Source: an uncultured Candidatus Actinomarina sp. (GTDB taxonomy: Bacteria; Actinomycetota; Acidimicrobiia; Actinomarinales; Actinomarinaceae). From it: 51,336 bases of DNA. The position numbers and the translations under genes were made by a program. The stretch is taken from the NCBI GenBank assembly GCA_902565645.1, contig CACFFJ010000006.1, forward strand, positions 1 to 51,336. The letters run 5' to 3'. Positions 27,001-36,586 of this stretch are shown in pieces (within the stretch, counting starts at the first letter, position 1; each line of letters opens with the position of its first letter). A model generated the notes under the pieces. It saw only the letters and a program-made list of their open reading frames with translations, ran no database searches and was not told the DNA's origin.

Positions 27001-29097
27001 ATGAAACAATTAGTTGTAGAAAAAAATAACCCTGATCCAATATTGTGGGACACTCCAATTCCACAACCTGGGCCTGGAGAGGTCTTGATTAAAAATCATT
27101 ATTCTGTTGTTTCTTCGGGGACAGAGATGTCGACTATTGAATCTGCCAATGTTTCAATAGGTGAAAAATTACAAGATGAGACATACATTACTAAAGGTTT
27201 AGCTTTGATGAAAAAGGAAGGTTTAGCTGCAGTTTGGAATGCTGTATTCCCTAAAAATATTCTTCCAACCAAGCTGGGTTATAGTTCCTGTGGAGAAGTC
27301 ATGGAGGTTGGTGAAGGAGTTAATAATTTTCATGTAGGAGACCTAGTAGCATCAAATGGTAGTCATGCAGAGTATGTATTAGTCAGTGAGAACCTATGTG
27401 CAAGAATTCCAAATGATACGAATTTAAAGGAAAGTGCATTTACTGTTTTGGGTAGTATAGCTCTTCATGGACTGAGGCTTTCGGAAACAACACTAGGTTC
27501 AAAGATTGTAGTAATAGGTCTTGGTGTAATAGGTCAACTAGTTTGTAGACTTGCTGAGGCACAAGGATCAGAAGTTATTGGAATTGATCCGGACAAGAAT
27601 AGGAGAACGCAAGAAAATTTTTATGAATCAGTTGATGGTCTTGACTTAAACAATGTTGATTCAGTAATAATAACTGCAGCAAGTTCAAGTAATGAACCGA
27701 TTGACATAGCTACCAAAATAGCAAGAAATAAAGCAAAAATCGTAGTTGTTGGTGACATACCATTAAATATCTCTAGGAACGAGTTCTACTATAAAGAATT
27801 AGAGCTGGTTGTTTCAAAATCTTATGGTCCTGGGAGGTATGACAAACAGTATGAAAAACTTGGCAACGACTATCCAATTGAATATGTAAGATGGACAGAA
27901 AATAGAAATTTTGAAGCATTTCTGAGGCTTTTGTCAACAAAACACATCTCTTTATCTGATTTGGTTTCAGAAGAGGTGGATTTTAATGAGTCACCATTTA
28001 TTTATGAAAAATTTGAGGAAGAAGAAAAACCATTATGCATTCTTTTGAGATACGATATAAAATCTGAGCCAAAAATAGAATTCGAAGCTCATGAAATTGA
28101 ACCTGACCCAAATGTTGGAAAAGTTAAGGTGGGAATTATTGGAGCAGGTAATTTTGCTTCCACAACTATTCTTCCAATATTAAAAGAGCTAAAAAAAGAG
28201 GTTCAGATTTTAGGCATAGCTTCCTCGGGAGGCCAAAGTGCAGAAGCTTTAACAAAAAATTTCAAAATAAAGAACAAGTATCAGTCAGATTCTGAAATAT
28301 TTGAAGCTGATGAGATTGATGCTGTATTTGTACTAACTCAACACCATAATCATGCAGATCTTGTTGTTGAAGCTGTCAATAATGGTAAGGCAGTATATGT
28401 AGAGAAGCCTTTGGCTATATCAAAAGACTCAATAACAAAAATTGAAGAAGCAATGTACAACGCAGAAAATCCAAAAATATTTGTTGGTTTTAACAGAAGG
28501 TTCTCTGAGGCATCTAAATTTATAAAATCTGAATTAATTGATTCACCAGCTAATAGTATGATTTTTCGTTTTAGTGTTCCTAAATTAGAAAAAGATCACT
28601 GGACAAATTTAGAGGAATTAGGAGGAGGTAGGGTTGTTGGTGAGGCTATTCATGCAATAGACTTGTCTTCATACTTTTTTGATTCATTACCACAAAGTAT
28701 TTCATCGAATTCTCCTATAAATAGAGAAACTGGTGAAGCATTAGATAATCAAGTTTTTATAAATGTAAACTATGCAAACGGATCTCATGCTTCGATACAA
28801 TTTTTCTCTGAGACAAATCAATCCCTTGCAAAAGAGAGATTAGAGATCCATGGCTCAGGCAACTCATTCATTCTTGAGGATTTTCAATTACTTCGTTACT
28901 TGATGGGTTCTACTGACAAAGGAAAAACATTCAAAAAAGGTAAAGGCCATAAAGAGTCTATCTCTTCTTTCCTTTCTTATGTTAAAGGTGAAATACCAAA
29001 TCCATATACCTGGCTTGAGTTAAAAACAGTTGCAGTAGCGGGTATATATGCACAAAAATACATGAACTCAGGGAAGCAACACGGCATATTTTCTTAG
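27001..29097 (+). CDS. Bi-domain oxidoreductase: zinc-type alcohol dehydrogenase (MDR) fused to Gfo/Idh/MocA dehydrogenase
   Basis: N-terminal IPQPGPGEVLIKNHYSVVSSGTEM and IVVIGLGVIGQLVCRLAEAQG; C-terminal KVGIIGAGNFASTTILPIL...DAVFVLTQHHNHADLVVEAVNNGKAVYVEKPLA. Confidence 0.93.
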   Translation: MKQLVVEKNNPDPILWDTPIPQPGPGEVLIKNHYSVVSSGTEMSTIESANVSIGEKLQDETYITKGLALMKKEGLAAVWNAVFPKNILPTKLGYSSCGEVMEVGEGVNNFHVGDLVASNGSHAEYVLVSENLCARIPNDTNLKESAFTVLGSIALHGLRLSETTLGSKIVVIGLGVIGQLVCRLAEAQGSEVIGIDPDKNRRTQENFYESVDGLDLNNVDSVIITAASSSNEPIDIATKIARNKAKIVVVGDIPLNISRNEFYYKELELVVSKSYGPGRYDKQYEKLGNDYPIEYVRWTENRNFEAFLRLLSTKHISLSDLVSEEVDFNESPFIYEKFEEEEKPLCILLRYDIKSEPKIEFEAHEIEPDPNVGKVKVGIIGAGNFASTTILPILKELKKEVQILGIASSGGQSAEALTKNFKIKNKYQSDSEIFEADEIDAVFVLTQHHNHADLVVEAVNNGKAVYVEKPLAISKDSITKIEEAMYNAENPKIFVGFNRRFSEASKFIKSELIDSPANSMIFRFSVPKLEKDHWTNLEELGGGRVVGEAIHAIDLSSYFFDSLPQSISSNSPINRETGEALDNQVFINVNYANGSHASIQFFSETNQSLAKERLEIHGSGNSFILEDFQLLRYLMGSTDKGKTFKKGKGHKESISSFLSYVKGEIPNPYTWLELKTVAVAGIYAQKYMNSGKQHGIFS

Positions 29098-29373
29098 ATG
29101 AAACTCAAAGGAACAGAATTTCAAATTGAAGTATGGAAAGAACTATCGAAAATACCTAAAGGAGAAGTTCGAACTTATAAGCAAATTGCTAAATCTATAG
29201 GGAAACCAAAATCTTCAAGAGCTGTAGCAAATGCCTGTGCAAAAAATCCTTATCCTATTGTTATTCCATGTCACAGAGTCATACGTTCCGACGGTACTGT
29301 AGGAGGGTATAGCGGTCAAGGTGGAGTTAAATTAAAAAAAGAATTACTAAAAAAAGAAGGTGTAAGGCTTTAA
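29098..29373 (+). CDS. Methylated-DNA-[protein]-cysteine S-methyltransferase, catalytic domain only
   Basis: GTEFQIEVWKELSKIPKGEVRTYKQIA, VIPCHRVIRSDGTVGGYSG with intact PCHRV. Confidence 0.93.
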   Translation: MKLKGTEFQIEVWKELSKIPKGEVRTYKQIAKSIGKPKSSRAVANACAKNPYPIVIPCHRVIRSDGTVGGYSGQGGVKLKKELLKKEGVRL

Positions 29374-29380
29374 AGTAAAG

Positions 29381-29453
29381 CGGCCACGGCAGGATTCGAA
29401 CCTGCGACACCAGGTTTAGGAAACCTGTGCTCTATCCCCTGAGCTACGCGGCC
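29381..29453 (-). tRNA. tRNA-Arg (anticodon CCT), 3' CCA not encoded
   Basis: Reverse complement GGCCGCGTAGCTCAGGGGATAGAGCACAGGTTTCCTAAACCTGGTGTCGCAGGTTCGAATCCTGCCGTGGCCG; 7-bp acceptor (one G-U), anticodon loop TTCCTAA. Confidence 0.96.
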
Positions 29454-29508
29454 ATAAAAAACAGACTAAACTATTATTTCATAAATAACTCTATACGAAA
29501 GGATAAAG

Positions 29509-30477
29509 TTGTTTGCAGTAGAAGCAAAAAACCTAAAAAAAACATTTAAAACAAAACAAGGTGACGTAGAAGCTGTAAAAGATGTTAGTTTTCAGGTAAA
29601 CAATGGGGAAATATTTGGGATATTGGGACCAAATGGAGCTGGAAAAAGTACAACAATTTTAATGCTCACTACTTTATTAAGAGTCACTTCTGGTAATGGG
29701 AAGATACAAGGTCTAGATGTTGGACAAGATGATTCTGAAGTTAGAAAAAAAATTGGAATTGCATTACAAGATACGGGGATAGATAACTTATTAACTGGAA
29801 GAGAATTATTCTTCACGACCGCAAGACTTTGGGGATTCTCGAAGTCTGATGCAAAAAAAAGAACATTGGAAATGCTTGATTTAGTAGGTTTAACTGAAGC
29901 TGCTGACAGGAGAGTCAAAACATATTCTGGTGGAATGAAAAGAAGACTTGATTTAGGTCTTAGTTTGGTTCACAAACCTGAAGTTTTATTTCTTGATGAG
30001 CCAACAACTGGGTTGGATCCAGGATCTCGAAGAGTCTTATGGGAGGAAATTAAAAGATTACGAGAAGATGGCGTAACAATAATTTTAACAACTCAGTACC
30101 TAGAAGAAGCTGATGAATTGGCGGACAGAATTTCAATAATTGATAACGGTCTTGTAGTTGCAGAAGGGACACCAGATGAATTAAAAACTTCTATTGGTGG
30201 AGATGTTATTACATTTATTTTTCACTCCTATGAAGATGCAAAGAAGGCCAAAGGTCTTGTTAGTAATTCTGAAATTGAAAATAATGAATTAAGAACTACA
30301 GTTGAAAACGGTGCTGAGAGAATTCCTGACTTATTAAACAAACTTTCAGAAAATGAGTTAGAGGTGGTATCAGTTTCTGCAAACAAACCTTCTCTTGATG
30401 ATGTTTTTCTTCAAGTTACAGGATATAGGTTAGAAGGAGCAGCAGATACAGAAGAGGAATTAATTGAAAATGAATAA
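29509..30477 (+). CDS. ABC transporter ATP-binding protein (DrrA-like), TTG start
   Basis: GILGPNGAGKSTTILML Walker A, YSGGMKRRLDLGLSLVHKPEVLFLDEPTTGLDP; TTG preceded by GAAAGGA. Confidence 0.95.
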   Translation: MFAVEAKNLKKTFKTKQGDVEAVKDVSFQVNNGEIFGILGPNGAGKSTTILMLTTLLRVTSGNGKIQGLDVGQDDSEVRKKIGIALQDTGIDNLLTGRELFFTTARLWGFSKSDAKKRTLEMLDLVGLTEAADRRVKTYSGGMKRRLDLGLSLVHKPEVLFLDEPTTGLDPGSRRVLWEEIKRLREDGVTIILTTQYLEEADELADRISIIDNGLVVAEGTPDELKTSIGGDVITFIFHSYEDAKKAKGLVSNSEIENNELRTTVENGAERIPDLLNKLSENELEVVSVSANKPSLDDVFLQVTGYRLEGAADTEEELIENE

Positions 30478-31270
30478 TTCAAATGCTCCGTTTTTATTAC
30501 AACTAGGGATACTAACCAAAAGACTTTTATTAAGACTATCAAGGAGACCTTTAGCTGAGCTGCCGAATATATTTATTTCTGCATTTTTTTTACTTGTTTA
30601 CGATGGAGCACTCGGAGGGGTTTTTGGAGGAAGTGCTGCAGGAACTCCTTTTGATTTTGCAAAAGGAAATTTTTTAAATTTTATTTTGCCTGTTTCAATT
30701 GTTTCTGCATCAGTTAGTGGTGGGGCATCAGGAATATATCTAGTAGAAGATATTGAGTCCGGTGTATTTAAGAGATATCAAGGAATGCCAATTTCAAAAT
30801 GGGCAATAATTTTGGCCCCAATTGTTGTAGGCGCAGTAAGAGTTTTATTACAAGCTACTTTAATTATGACTCTTGGAAATCTTATTGGAGCAGACCCTGC
30901 AACAGGTATATGGGGTTATTTTGCAGTTTTAGGAATGGCGTTCTTTTGGGGTATGGGTTTTGCAGGCTATTCTGTTGCTGCAGGTGTTAGGTCTGGTTCT
31001 TCTCAAGGAGCACAAGCCGCTACCTTCCTCTTTTTTCCTGCTTTATTTTTAGCTCCTACTTTTACACCTAGATATGCACTAAAAGGATGGCTTGAAACAG
31101 CAGCAGCTTATAATCCAACAACATATGTTTTAGAAGGAATGAGAGCAATAATGATTGAAGGCTGGGTTTCAGATTTAATATTAAAAGGATTTCTGGTTGC
31201 TGGAGGTTTTGCTTTTATTACTTTAACTTTTGCTGTACTTTCAGCTAGAAGAGCTACAGAAAAATCGTAA
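30464..31270 (+). CDS. ABC-2 type transporter permease (DrrB-like)
   Basis: About six TM; overlaps ATPase gene by 14 nt; VEDIESGVFKRYQGMPISKWAIILAPIV. Confidence 0.9.
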   Translation: MKMNNSNAPFLLQLGILTKRLLLRLSRRPLAELPNIFISAFFLLVYDGALGGVFGGSAAGTPFDFAKGNFLNFILPVSIVSASVSGGASGIYLVEDIESGVFKRYQGMPISKWAIILAPIVVGAVRVLLQATLIMTLGNLIGADPATGIWGYFAVLGMAFFWGMGFAGYSVAAGVRSGSSQGAQAATFLFFPALFLAPTFTPRYALKGWLETAAAYNPTTYVLEGMRAIMIEGWVSDLILKGFLVAGGFAFITLTFAVLSARRATEKS

Positions 31271-31326
31271 TTTACGATTTAATTATTATATAAATTTAGT
31301 TACTCTATATAATTCTTAGGGAAATT

Positions 31327-32040
31327 ATGGAAACAAATCTAGAAGCAACAATTAGAAAAGATACAGGTTCAGCAGAGTCAAGAAGGCTAAGGTCTGCAGG
31401 ATCAATACCTGCAATTGTATATGGTCTAGGTATGGATCCAAAGCCAGTGTCGATAGATGCTAGAGAGTTTACAAATGCACTTAAAACAGAAGCTGGAACA
31501 AATGTAATTTTAACTTTATCAATTGGAAAAAAAGACAAAGTAACAGCCCTTCCAAGAGAGATACAGAGACATCCATATAAGGATCAAATTCTTCATGTAG
31601 ATCTTATTCAAATAGATCTTACCCAAACTGTTGAAGCAGATGTATCAGTCAGCTTTACAGGAACACCAATGGGGGTTAAAGAAGAAGGGGGTGTTGTTCA
31701 GACCGTAAACAACACAATTACTATTGTTGCTCTACCAGCAGCAATACCGTCCTCACTTGAATTAGACATTTCTGAATTAAATGTTGGTGACAATGCAGTA
31801 GCAAGAGACGTGAAGTTACCAGATGGAGTTGAATTAGCAAATGAAGAGGATGATTCAATATTGGTGACTATAACTATTCCTAGAGCAGCTGTTGAAGAAG
31901 AAGAAGCAGCTGAAGGTCTTGAGGGCGAAGAAGGTCTTGAGGGCGAAGAAGGTCTTGAGGGTGAAGAAGGTGAAGAGTCTGGTGAGGAATCTGGTGAGGA
32001 ATCTGGTGAAGAACAGTCCTCAGAAGAAAGTGGAGAATAA
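31327..32040 (+). CDS. rplY: 50S ribosomal protein L25/general stress protein Ctc with acidic repeat tail
   Basis: RKDTGSAESRRLRSAGSIPAIVYGLG, LPREIQRHPYKDQILHVDLIQIDL; SD AGGGA upstream. Confidence 0.95.
   Translation: METNLEATIRKDTGSAESRRLRSAGSIPAIVYGLGMDPKPVSIDAREFTNALKTEAGTNVILTLSIGKKDKVTALPREIQRHPYKDQILHVDLIQIDLTQTVEADVSVSFTGTPMGVKEEGGVVQTVNNTITIVALPAAIPSSLELDISELNVGDNAVARDVKLPDGVELANEEDDSILVTITIPRAAVEEEEAAEGLEGEEGLEGEEGLEGEEGEESGEESGEESGEEQSSEESGE
31915..32013 (+). repeat. Tandem coding repeats in rplY tail: 3 x 18 nt (GGTCTTGAGGGCGAAGAA) then 3 x 12 nt (TCTGGTGAGGAA)
   Basis: 31915-31932, 31933-31950, 31951-31968 (1 mismatch); 31978-31989, 31990-32001, 32002-32013 (1 mismatch). Confidence 0.95.
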
Positions 32041-32626
32041 AGATAAATTAATCTTTGTTGGTCTTTGGAATCCTCAAAAAGAATATAAAAAGACCAGACA
32101 TAATATTGGTGCTGATTCCTTATTTGCTTTTTGTGAAAAATATAATATAAATTTAAAGAATCATAAATCTGGAAAATTTCAAATTGGTAGTTATGAAATA
32201 GATGATTGCGAACTAGACGTAGTTGTGCCAATGGTCTCTATGAACAATTCAGGCGAAGCCTTAAGAGAATATCTTAAAAATAAAAATATTAATTATGAGA
32301 ATATTGTAGTTATACATGATGATATTGATCTTGCATTTGGAAGACTTAGGTTGAAATTAGGTAGTAGTGACGGGGGTCATAATGGGATTAAGTCTATAAA
32401 TAGTGTTATTAATTCGGCTGATTATTTTCGCTTAAGGATAGGTGTTGGGAGACCTCCAACGGGTACTGATCCTGCTGAGTTTGTACTTTCAAGATTCAGC
32501 TCCGAGGAAGTAGAAGAAGTTAATTTTTTGGTAGAAGATACAATAGATATTGTTAGAGTATTTCATAAAGATAGAGAGTTAGCTATAAAGCAAGCCTCGG
32601 AAAGAAGAATAATTGACGTAGTATGA
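32030..32626 (+). CDS. pth: Peptidyl-tRNA hydrolase, GTG start inside rplY
   Basis: MENKDKLIFVGLWNPQKEYKKTRHNIGADSL, VIHDDIDLAFGRLRLKLGSSDGGHNGIKSI. GTG at 32030 overlaps rplY stop; the track's 31892 start would lie in the repeat tail. Confidence 0.9.
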   Translation: MENKDKLIFVGLWNPQKEYKKTRHNIGADSLFAFCEKYNINLKNHKSGKFQIGSYEIDDCELDVVVPMVSMNNSGEALREYLKNKNINYENIVVIHDDIDLAFGRLRLKLGSSDGGHNGIKSINSVINSADYFRLRIGVGRPPTGTDPAEFVLSRFSSEEVEEVNFLVEDTIDIVRVFHKDRELAIKQASERRIIDVV

Positions 32627-33165
32627 CAAGAGAAAACATTCCAGATTTACTCGCATGGTTTAGATTGCTGTCTTCACCAGTTATATTATTTTTGATTATT
32701 GCTGACGGTTCAGACGAAGGTTTGATGTTAGTTCCTGCAGTAATTGCTTTCATTGCAGCTTGGACTGATTATTTTGATGGAAAGCTAGCTAGAAAATGGA
32801 ATGTCTCCTCTAAAACTGGAGCATTTCTAGATACGATTGCTGACAAAATATTTGTTTCAACAATATTTATTGGTTTTACAGTAATTGGCAGGGTAAGTGT
32901 TTGGATTACCGTTTTACTTATATCAAGAGAATTTATTGTTATGGCTTTACGAGGTCTAGCTGGAAATGAAGGAAACATGATACCCCCAAGTATTACTGGA
33001 AAACTTAAAGCAAGTTTTCAATTCTGGTCAATAGGATTTGTAATGTTCGATTTTGATTTAGCAGTACTTAACTGGAGCATAGATGAGGTAGTAGTATTTA
33101 TTGCACTTTTGCTTTCCTATATCTCTGGATATCAATATTTTCGAGAGTACTATATAAATCAATAA
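32623..33165 (+). CDS. CDP-alcohol phosphatidyltransferase (PgsA-like)
   Basis: DYFDGKLARKWNVSSKTGAFLDTIADK matches D(x)2DG(x)2AR(x)8G(x)3D(x)3D. Confidence 0.92.
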   Translation: MTRENIPDLLAWFRLLSSPVILFLIIADGSDEGLMLVPAVIAFIAAWTDYFDGKLARKWNVSSKTGAFLDTIADKIFVSTIFIGFTVIGRVSVWITVLLISREFIVMALRGLAGNEGNMIPPSITGKLKASFQFWSIGFVMFDFDLAVLNWSIDEVVVFIALLLSYISGYQYFREYYINQ

Positions 33166-34160
33166 TGGAATTTGAAAAAATATTTATAACCGGTTCCACC
33201 GGAGTTGTTGGTAAACCTTTATTAAAGAAATTAGTAAATAAAGGTCATAAAGTTTACGCCTTGAATAGATCAAAAAATAATAGTAGATATTTTGAAGAAC
33301 TTGGTGTTACCTCCATCCATGGTGATTTATTTGATGACTCATTACATGAAAAATTATCAAAGTTAAATATTAATGCAATTTTCCATGTTGCTGGAGTAAA
33401 TAAGATGTGTGTAAAAAATCCAGCTGATATGTTTAAAACAAATATAGAAGGTACTAAATACATGCTTAGCTTAGGTAACTCATTAAAAATAAATAAATTT
33501 GTATATACATCTTCAGCAGTAACTCTTGGAGAAAGACACGGATTAATTGGTTCAGAGGCTTCTGAACATAGAGGTTGGTTTTTAAGCAAATATGAAGAAT
33601 CTAAATATTTGGCTGAGAAAGAAGCTTTTGAATACAAAAAAGATTTTGAGTTTGTTTCAATCAACCCCTCCTCCGTACAGGGTCCAGGTAGAGTTTCAGG
33701 AACAGCAAAATTATTAATTTCAACATTAAATAAGAAATATCCTCCATTGATTAAAAACAACATTTCAATTATTGATATTGACGACTGTGCAGAAGGTCAT
33801 TATTTAGGACTAACAAAAGGGAGAGATAATGAGAGATATGTATTAAACAGTTTCCATCTTCAAAGTGCCGACCTAATAAGTGAATTAAAGTCAATTACAG
33901 ACTGGAAAGGGTCTCCTATATATGTACCTAAATCAATAATTAAATTGATTGGTCCAGTAGGAGATTTAATTAAAATATTCTCAAATAAACCACCATTTAT
34001 TTGTTCAGAATCAGTCAGAGTTCTAACCAATGGTCATATTTATGATGGATCAAAGGCCAGTAAAGAATTAGGGCTTGAGTATATAAAAATCGGAGATTTT
34101 ATTACAAAGACAGTTAATTGGCTAATTGAAGAAGGTCAGATATCCCTTAATAGAATGTAG
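33165..34160 (+). CDS. NAD-dependent epimerase/dehydratase (extended SDR)
   Basis: FITGSTGVVGKPLLKKLVNKGHKVYALNR, YTSSAVTLGE, SKYEESKYLAEKEAF. Confidence 0.9.
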   Translation: MEFEKIFITGSTGVVGKPLLKKLVNKGHKVYALNRSKNNSRYFEELGVTSIHGDLFDDSLHEKLSKLNINAIFHVAGVNKMCVKNPADMFKTNIEGTKYMLSLGNSLKINKFVYTSSAVTLGERHGLIGSEASEHRGWFLSKYEESKYLAEKEAFEYKKDFEFVSINPSSVQGPGRVSGTAKLLISTLNKKYPPLIKNNISIIDIDDCAEGHYLGLTKGRDNERYVLNSFHLQSADLISELKSITDWKGSPIYVPKSIIKLIGPVGDLIKIFSNKPPFICSESVRVLTNGHIYDGSKASKELGLEYIKIGDFITKTVNWLIEEGQISLNRM

Positions 34161-34165
34161 GATCG

Positions 34166-34903
34166 ATGAAAGAATTTGATAATCTAGTAAAAGTCATTTC
34201 TCAACTTAGAGAAGAGTGTCCTTGGGATAAAGAGCAAACACATGAGTCTCTGTCAAAACATTTAATCGAGGAAGCGTATGAACTACTGGATTCATTAGCA
34301 GAACTTACTGAAGAAGAAGAAAGTTATAGAAATTTAAATCAAGAATTAGGGGATTTGTTATTGCAAATATTATTACATTCAAAGATTGCTAGTGAGGAAG
34401 GGTACTTCTCAATTGTTGAAGTTATTGAATCATTAAATGAAAAGCTCATCAAAAGGCATCCTCATGTTTTTGGAGATGTTGAACTAGAAACACCAAAAGA
34501 TGTTGAAAAACAGTGGGAAAAAATAAAGCAAGAAGGTAAGGATTCTGTATTTGATGATATCAATAAGAATTTACCTGCAATCACTAAAGCATTCAAAGCA
34601 CAGAGAAAAGCTGAAAGCTTGAATTTGTCATATCGAAACTATGAGGAAGCTTTAAATGATCTAATTTCTGAAGTAGAGGAGTTAAAAGAAGCATCAAATG
34701 CGGATGACAAAAAATATGAGTTAGGAGATGTCCTGTTCTCATTAATAAATGTTGCTAGGTATATTGAAGCAGATCCGGAAACTCAGCTTAATAAATCAAC
34801 AAAACGCTTTATAAAACGTGCTAAATATGTGGAATCTAACATTAATGAGGAAGATGATATTGATAAATTGTGGCTTGAAGCAAAGAAAGCTGAAATAGAA
34901 TAG
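34166..34903 (+). CDS. mazG: MazG nucleoside triphosphate pyrophosphohydrolase
   Basis: LREECPWDKEQTHESLSKHLIEEAYELLDSL, QELGDLLLQILLHSKIASEEGYF, KRHPHVFGD. Confidence 0.94.
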   Translation: MKEFDNLVKVISQLREECPWDKEQTHESLSKHLIEEAYELLDSLAELTEEEESYRNLNQELGDLLLQILLHSKIASEEGYFSIVEVIESLNEKLIKRHPHVFGDVELETPKDVEKQWEKIKQEGKDSVFDDINKNLPAITKAFKAQRKAESLNLSYRNYEEALNDLISEVEELKEASNADDKKYELGDVLFSLINVARYIEADPETQLNKSTKRFIKRAKYVESNINEEDDIDKLWLEAKKAEIE

Positions 34904-34943
34904 AAAACTTTCAATTTTCTGTTAGATTTTATTTAACAGGGTT

Positions 34944-36209
34944 ATGAATACAAAAATAGATAAAATTCACGCTAGATATATATTAGATTCTAGAGCTAAT
35001 CCAACAGTTGAAGCTGAGATTACATTAGAAGATGGATCTTTCGGGCGTGCAGCAGTCCCATCAGGTGCTTCAACTGGGAAATTAGAAGCACACGAATTAA
35101 GAGATAGTGATGAAAGCTATCTTGGTAAAGGTGTATCAAAAGCTGTAGACAATATAAATACCAAGATTCAAGATTTAATAATTGGAAAAGATTCAGGAGA
35201 TCAAGCAAACATAGATAGTCTCATGAAGGAGCTTGATGGTTCAGAGAATAAAAGTAACTTAGGAGCTAATGCAATATTGGCGGTCTCTATTGCAAACATA
35301 AAAGCTTATTCAGCTTCTTCAAAAAAACAAGCATATGAAGTATTGCCTAACCTATATGGGCCAGCTTCATTACCAATTCCATTTCTAAATATTTTAAATG
35401 GTGGAGCTCATGCAGACAATAAAGTTGATATTCAAGAGTTTATGATTGTTCCTCATGGTTTTGAAAGATTTGATTATTCCATAAAAGCTGGTGTTGAGAT
35501 ATATCATACTCTTAAGAATCTCCTTAAAGATAAAAACTTATCTACCAATGTTGGAGATGAAGGTGGTTTTGCTCCAGATTTTGATTCATCTTCAGAGGTA
35601 ATTGAAGCGATACTACTTTCTATTGAAAAAGCAGGTTACAAAGTTGACGACGAGGTTTCCATTGCTTTAGATGCTGCAGCATCAGAATTTTATAAAGATG
35701 AGAAATATATGATTGAAGGTCAAGAACTTAGTTCATCTCAGATGGTTGATTATTTATATGATTTAACTGAAAAGTATCCAATCATATCTATAGAAGATGG
35801 TTTAGCTGAAGATGACTGGGAAGGCTGGAGACTACTTACTGAAAAAATTGGTGAAGGTATTCAGCTAGTCGGCGATGATCTTTTTGTAACTCAAGAAAAA
35901 ATTTTACAGGAAGGAATTGATAAAGGTATTGCAAATTCAATTCTTATTAAACTAAATCAAGTTGGTACCTTAACTGAGACATTGGACACAATGACTTTAG
36001 CTAAGGATAATAATTATTCATCTATTGTCTCACATAGGTCAGGTGAAACAGAAGATACCTTTATAAGTCATTTGGTTGTTGGTACTTCAAGTGGCCAAAT
36101 TAAGACTGGTGCTCCAGCAAGATCGGAAAGGACAGCAAAGTATAACGAGCTACTAAGAATTGGAGAAACAGTAGGTTTCGATGCTTTTAATAATAGATGG
36201 AAAAAATAA
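34944..36209 (+). CDS. eno: Enolase
   Basis: ARYILDSRANPTVEAEITLEDGSFGRAAVPSGASTG, NVGDEGGFAPD, SHRSGETEDTFI. Confidence 0.98.
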   Translation: MNTKIDKIHARYILDSRANPTVEAEITLEDGSFGRAAVPSGASTGKLEAHELRDSDESYLGKGVSKAVDNINTKIQDLIIGKDSGDQANIDSLMKELDGSENKSNLGANAILAVSIANIKAYSASSKKQAYEVLPNLYGPASLPIPFLNILNGGAHADNKVDIQEFMIVPHGFERFDYSIKAGVEIYHTLKNLLKDKNLSTNVGDEGGFAPDFDSSSEVIEAILLSIEKAGYKVDDEVSIALDAAASEFYKDEKYMIEGQELSSSQMVDYLYDLTEKYPIISIEDGLAEDDWEGWRLLTEKIGEGIQLVGDDLFVTQEKILQEGIDKGIANSILIKLNQVGTLTETLDTMTLAKDNNYSSIVSHRSGETEDTFISHLVVGTSSGQIKTGAPARSERTAKYNELLRIGETVGFDAFNNRWKK

Positions 36210-36586
36210 AATTTTTTAGTAGGAAATTAGTAATAAAGAGTATCGGTGTTGTTATAGTCTTTATGTCTTTTTATTTTGTTTTTGACAATTTAGATAGTTA
36301 TAACCAATACAAATCCCTACAGAGCAAATTAAACAGCAAGCTTCAGTATGTAACTGAATTACAAAATGATATAGATCAAATGAATCAACAAATTAATGAT
36401 TTAGAAGATCCGGAAAAGCTCGATGCTTTATTGCGAGAACGTGGATATGGGAAACCTGGTGAGACAATCGATATTTTTGAAGTTCCTGAGCCAGTAACAC
36501 CTTTAGAAGAAACTCTAATAAGTGACAGAAGCAAAAGTTTTATGGAGTATGTCGTAGAATTTATTGTTGGAACAGATAGTGGATAA
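36197..36586 (+). CDS. Septum formation initiator (DivIC/FtsB-like)
   Basis: N-terminal TM followed by coiled coil KLNSKLQYVTELQNDIDQMNQQINDLEDPEKLDALLRERGYGKPGE; located after eno. Confidence 0.85.
   Translation: MEKIKFFSRKLVIKSIGVVIVFMSFYFVFDNLDSYNQYKSLQSKLNSKLQYVTELQNDIDQMNQQINDLEDPEKLDALLRERGYGKPGETIDIFEVPEPVTPLEETLISDRSKSFMEYVVEFIVGTDSG

Noticed and set aside
31915-32013. Possible CRISPR-like or VNTR array
   Set aside because: Units are directly adjacent, short, in frame and coding; no spacers and no cas genes.
31892-32029. Lys/Arg-rich N-terminal extension of the Pth ORF (KKKKQLKVLRAKKVLRAKKV...)
   Set aside because: Out-of-frame reading of the rplY repeat tail; the GTG at 32030 gives a normal Pth N-terminus (MENKDKLIFVGLWNP).
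31698-32231. 177-aa minus-strand ORF with Ser/Pro-rich repeats
   Set aside because: Antisense translation of the rplY acidic repeats; the repetition is inherited from the coding repeats.
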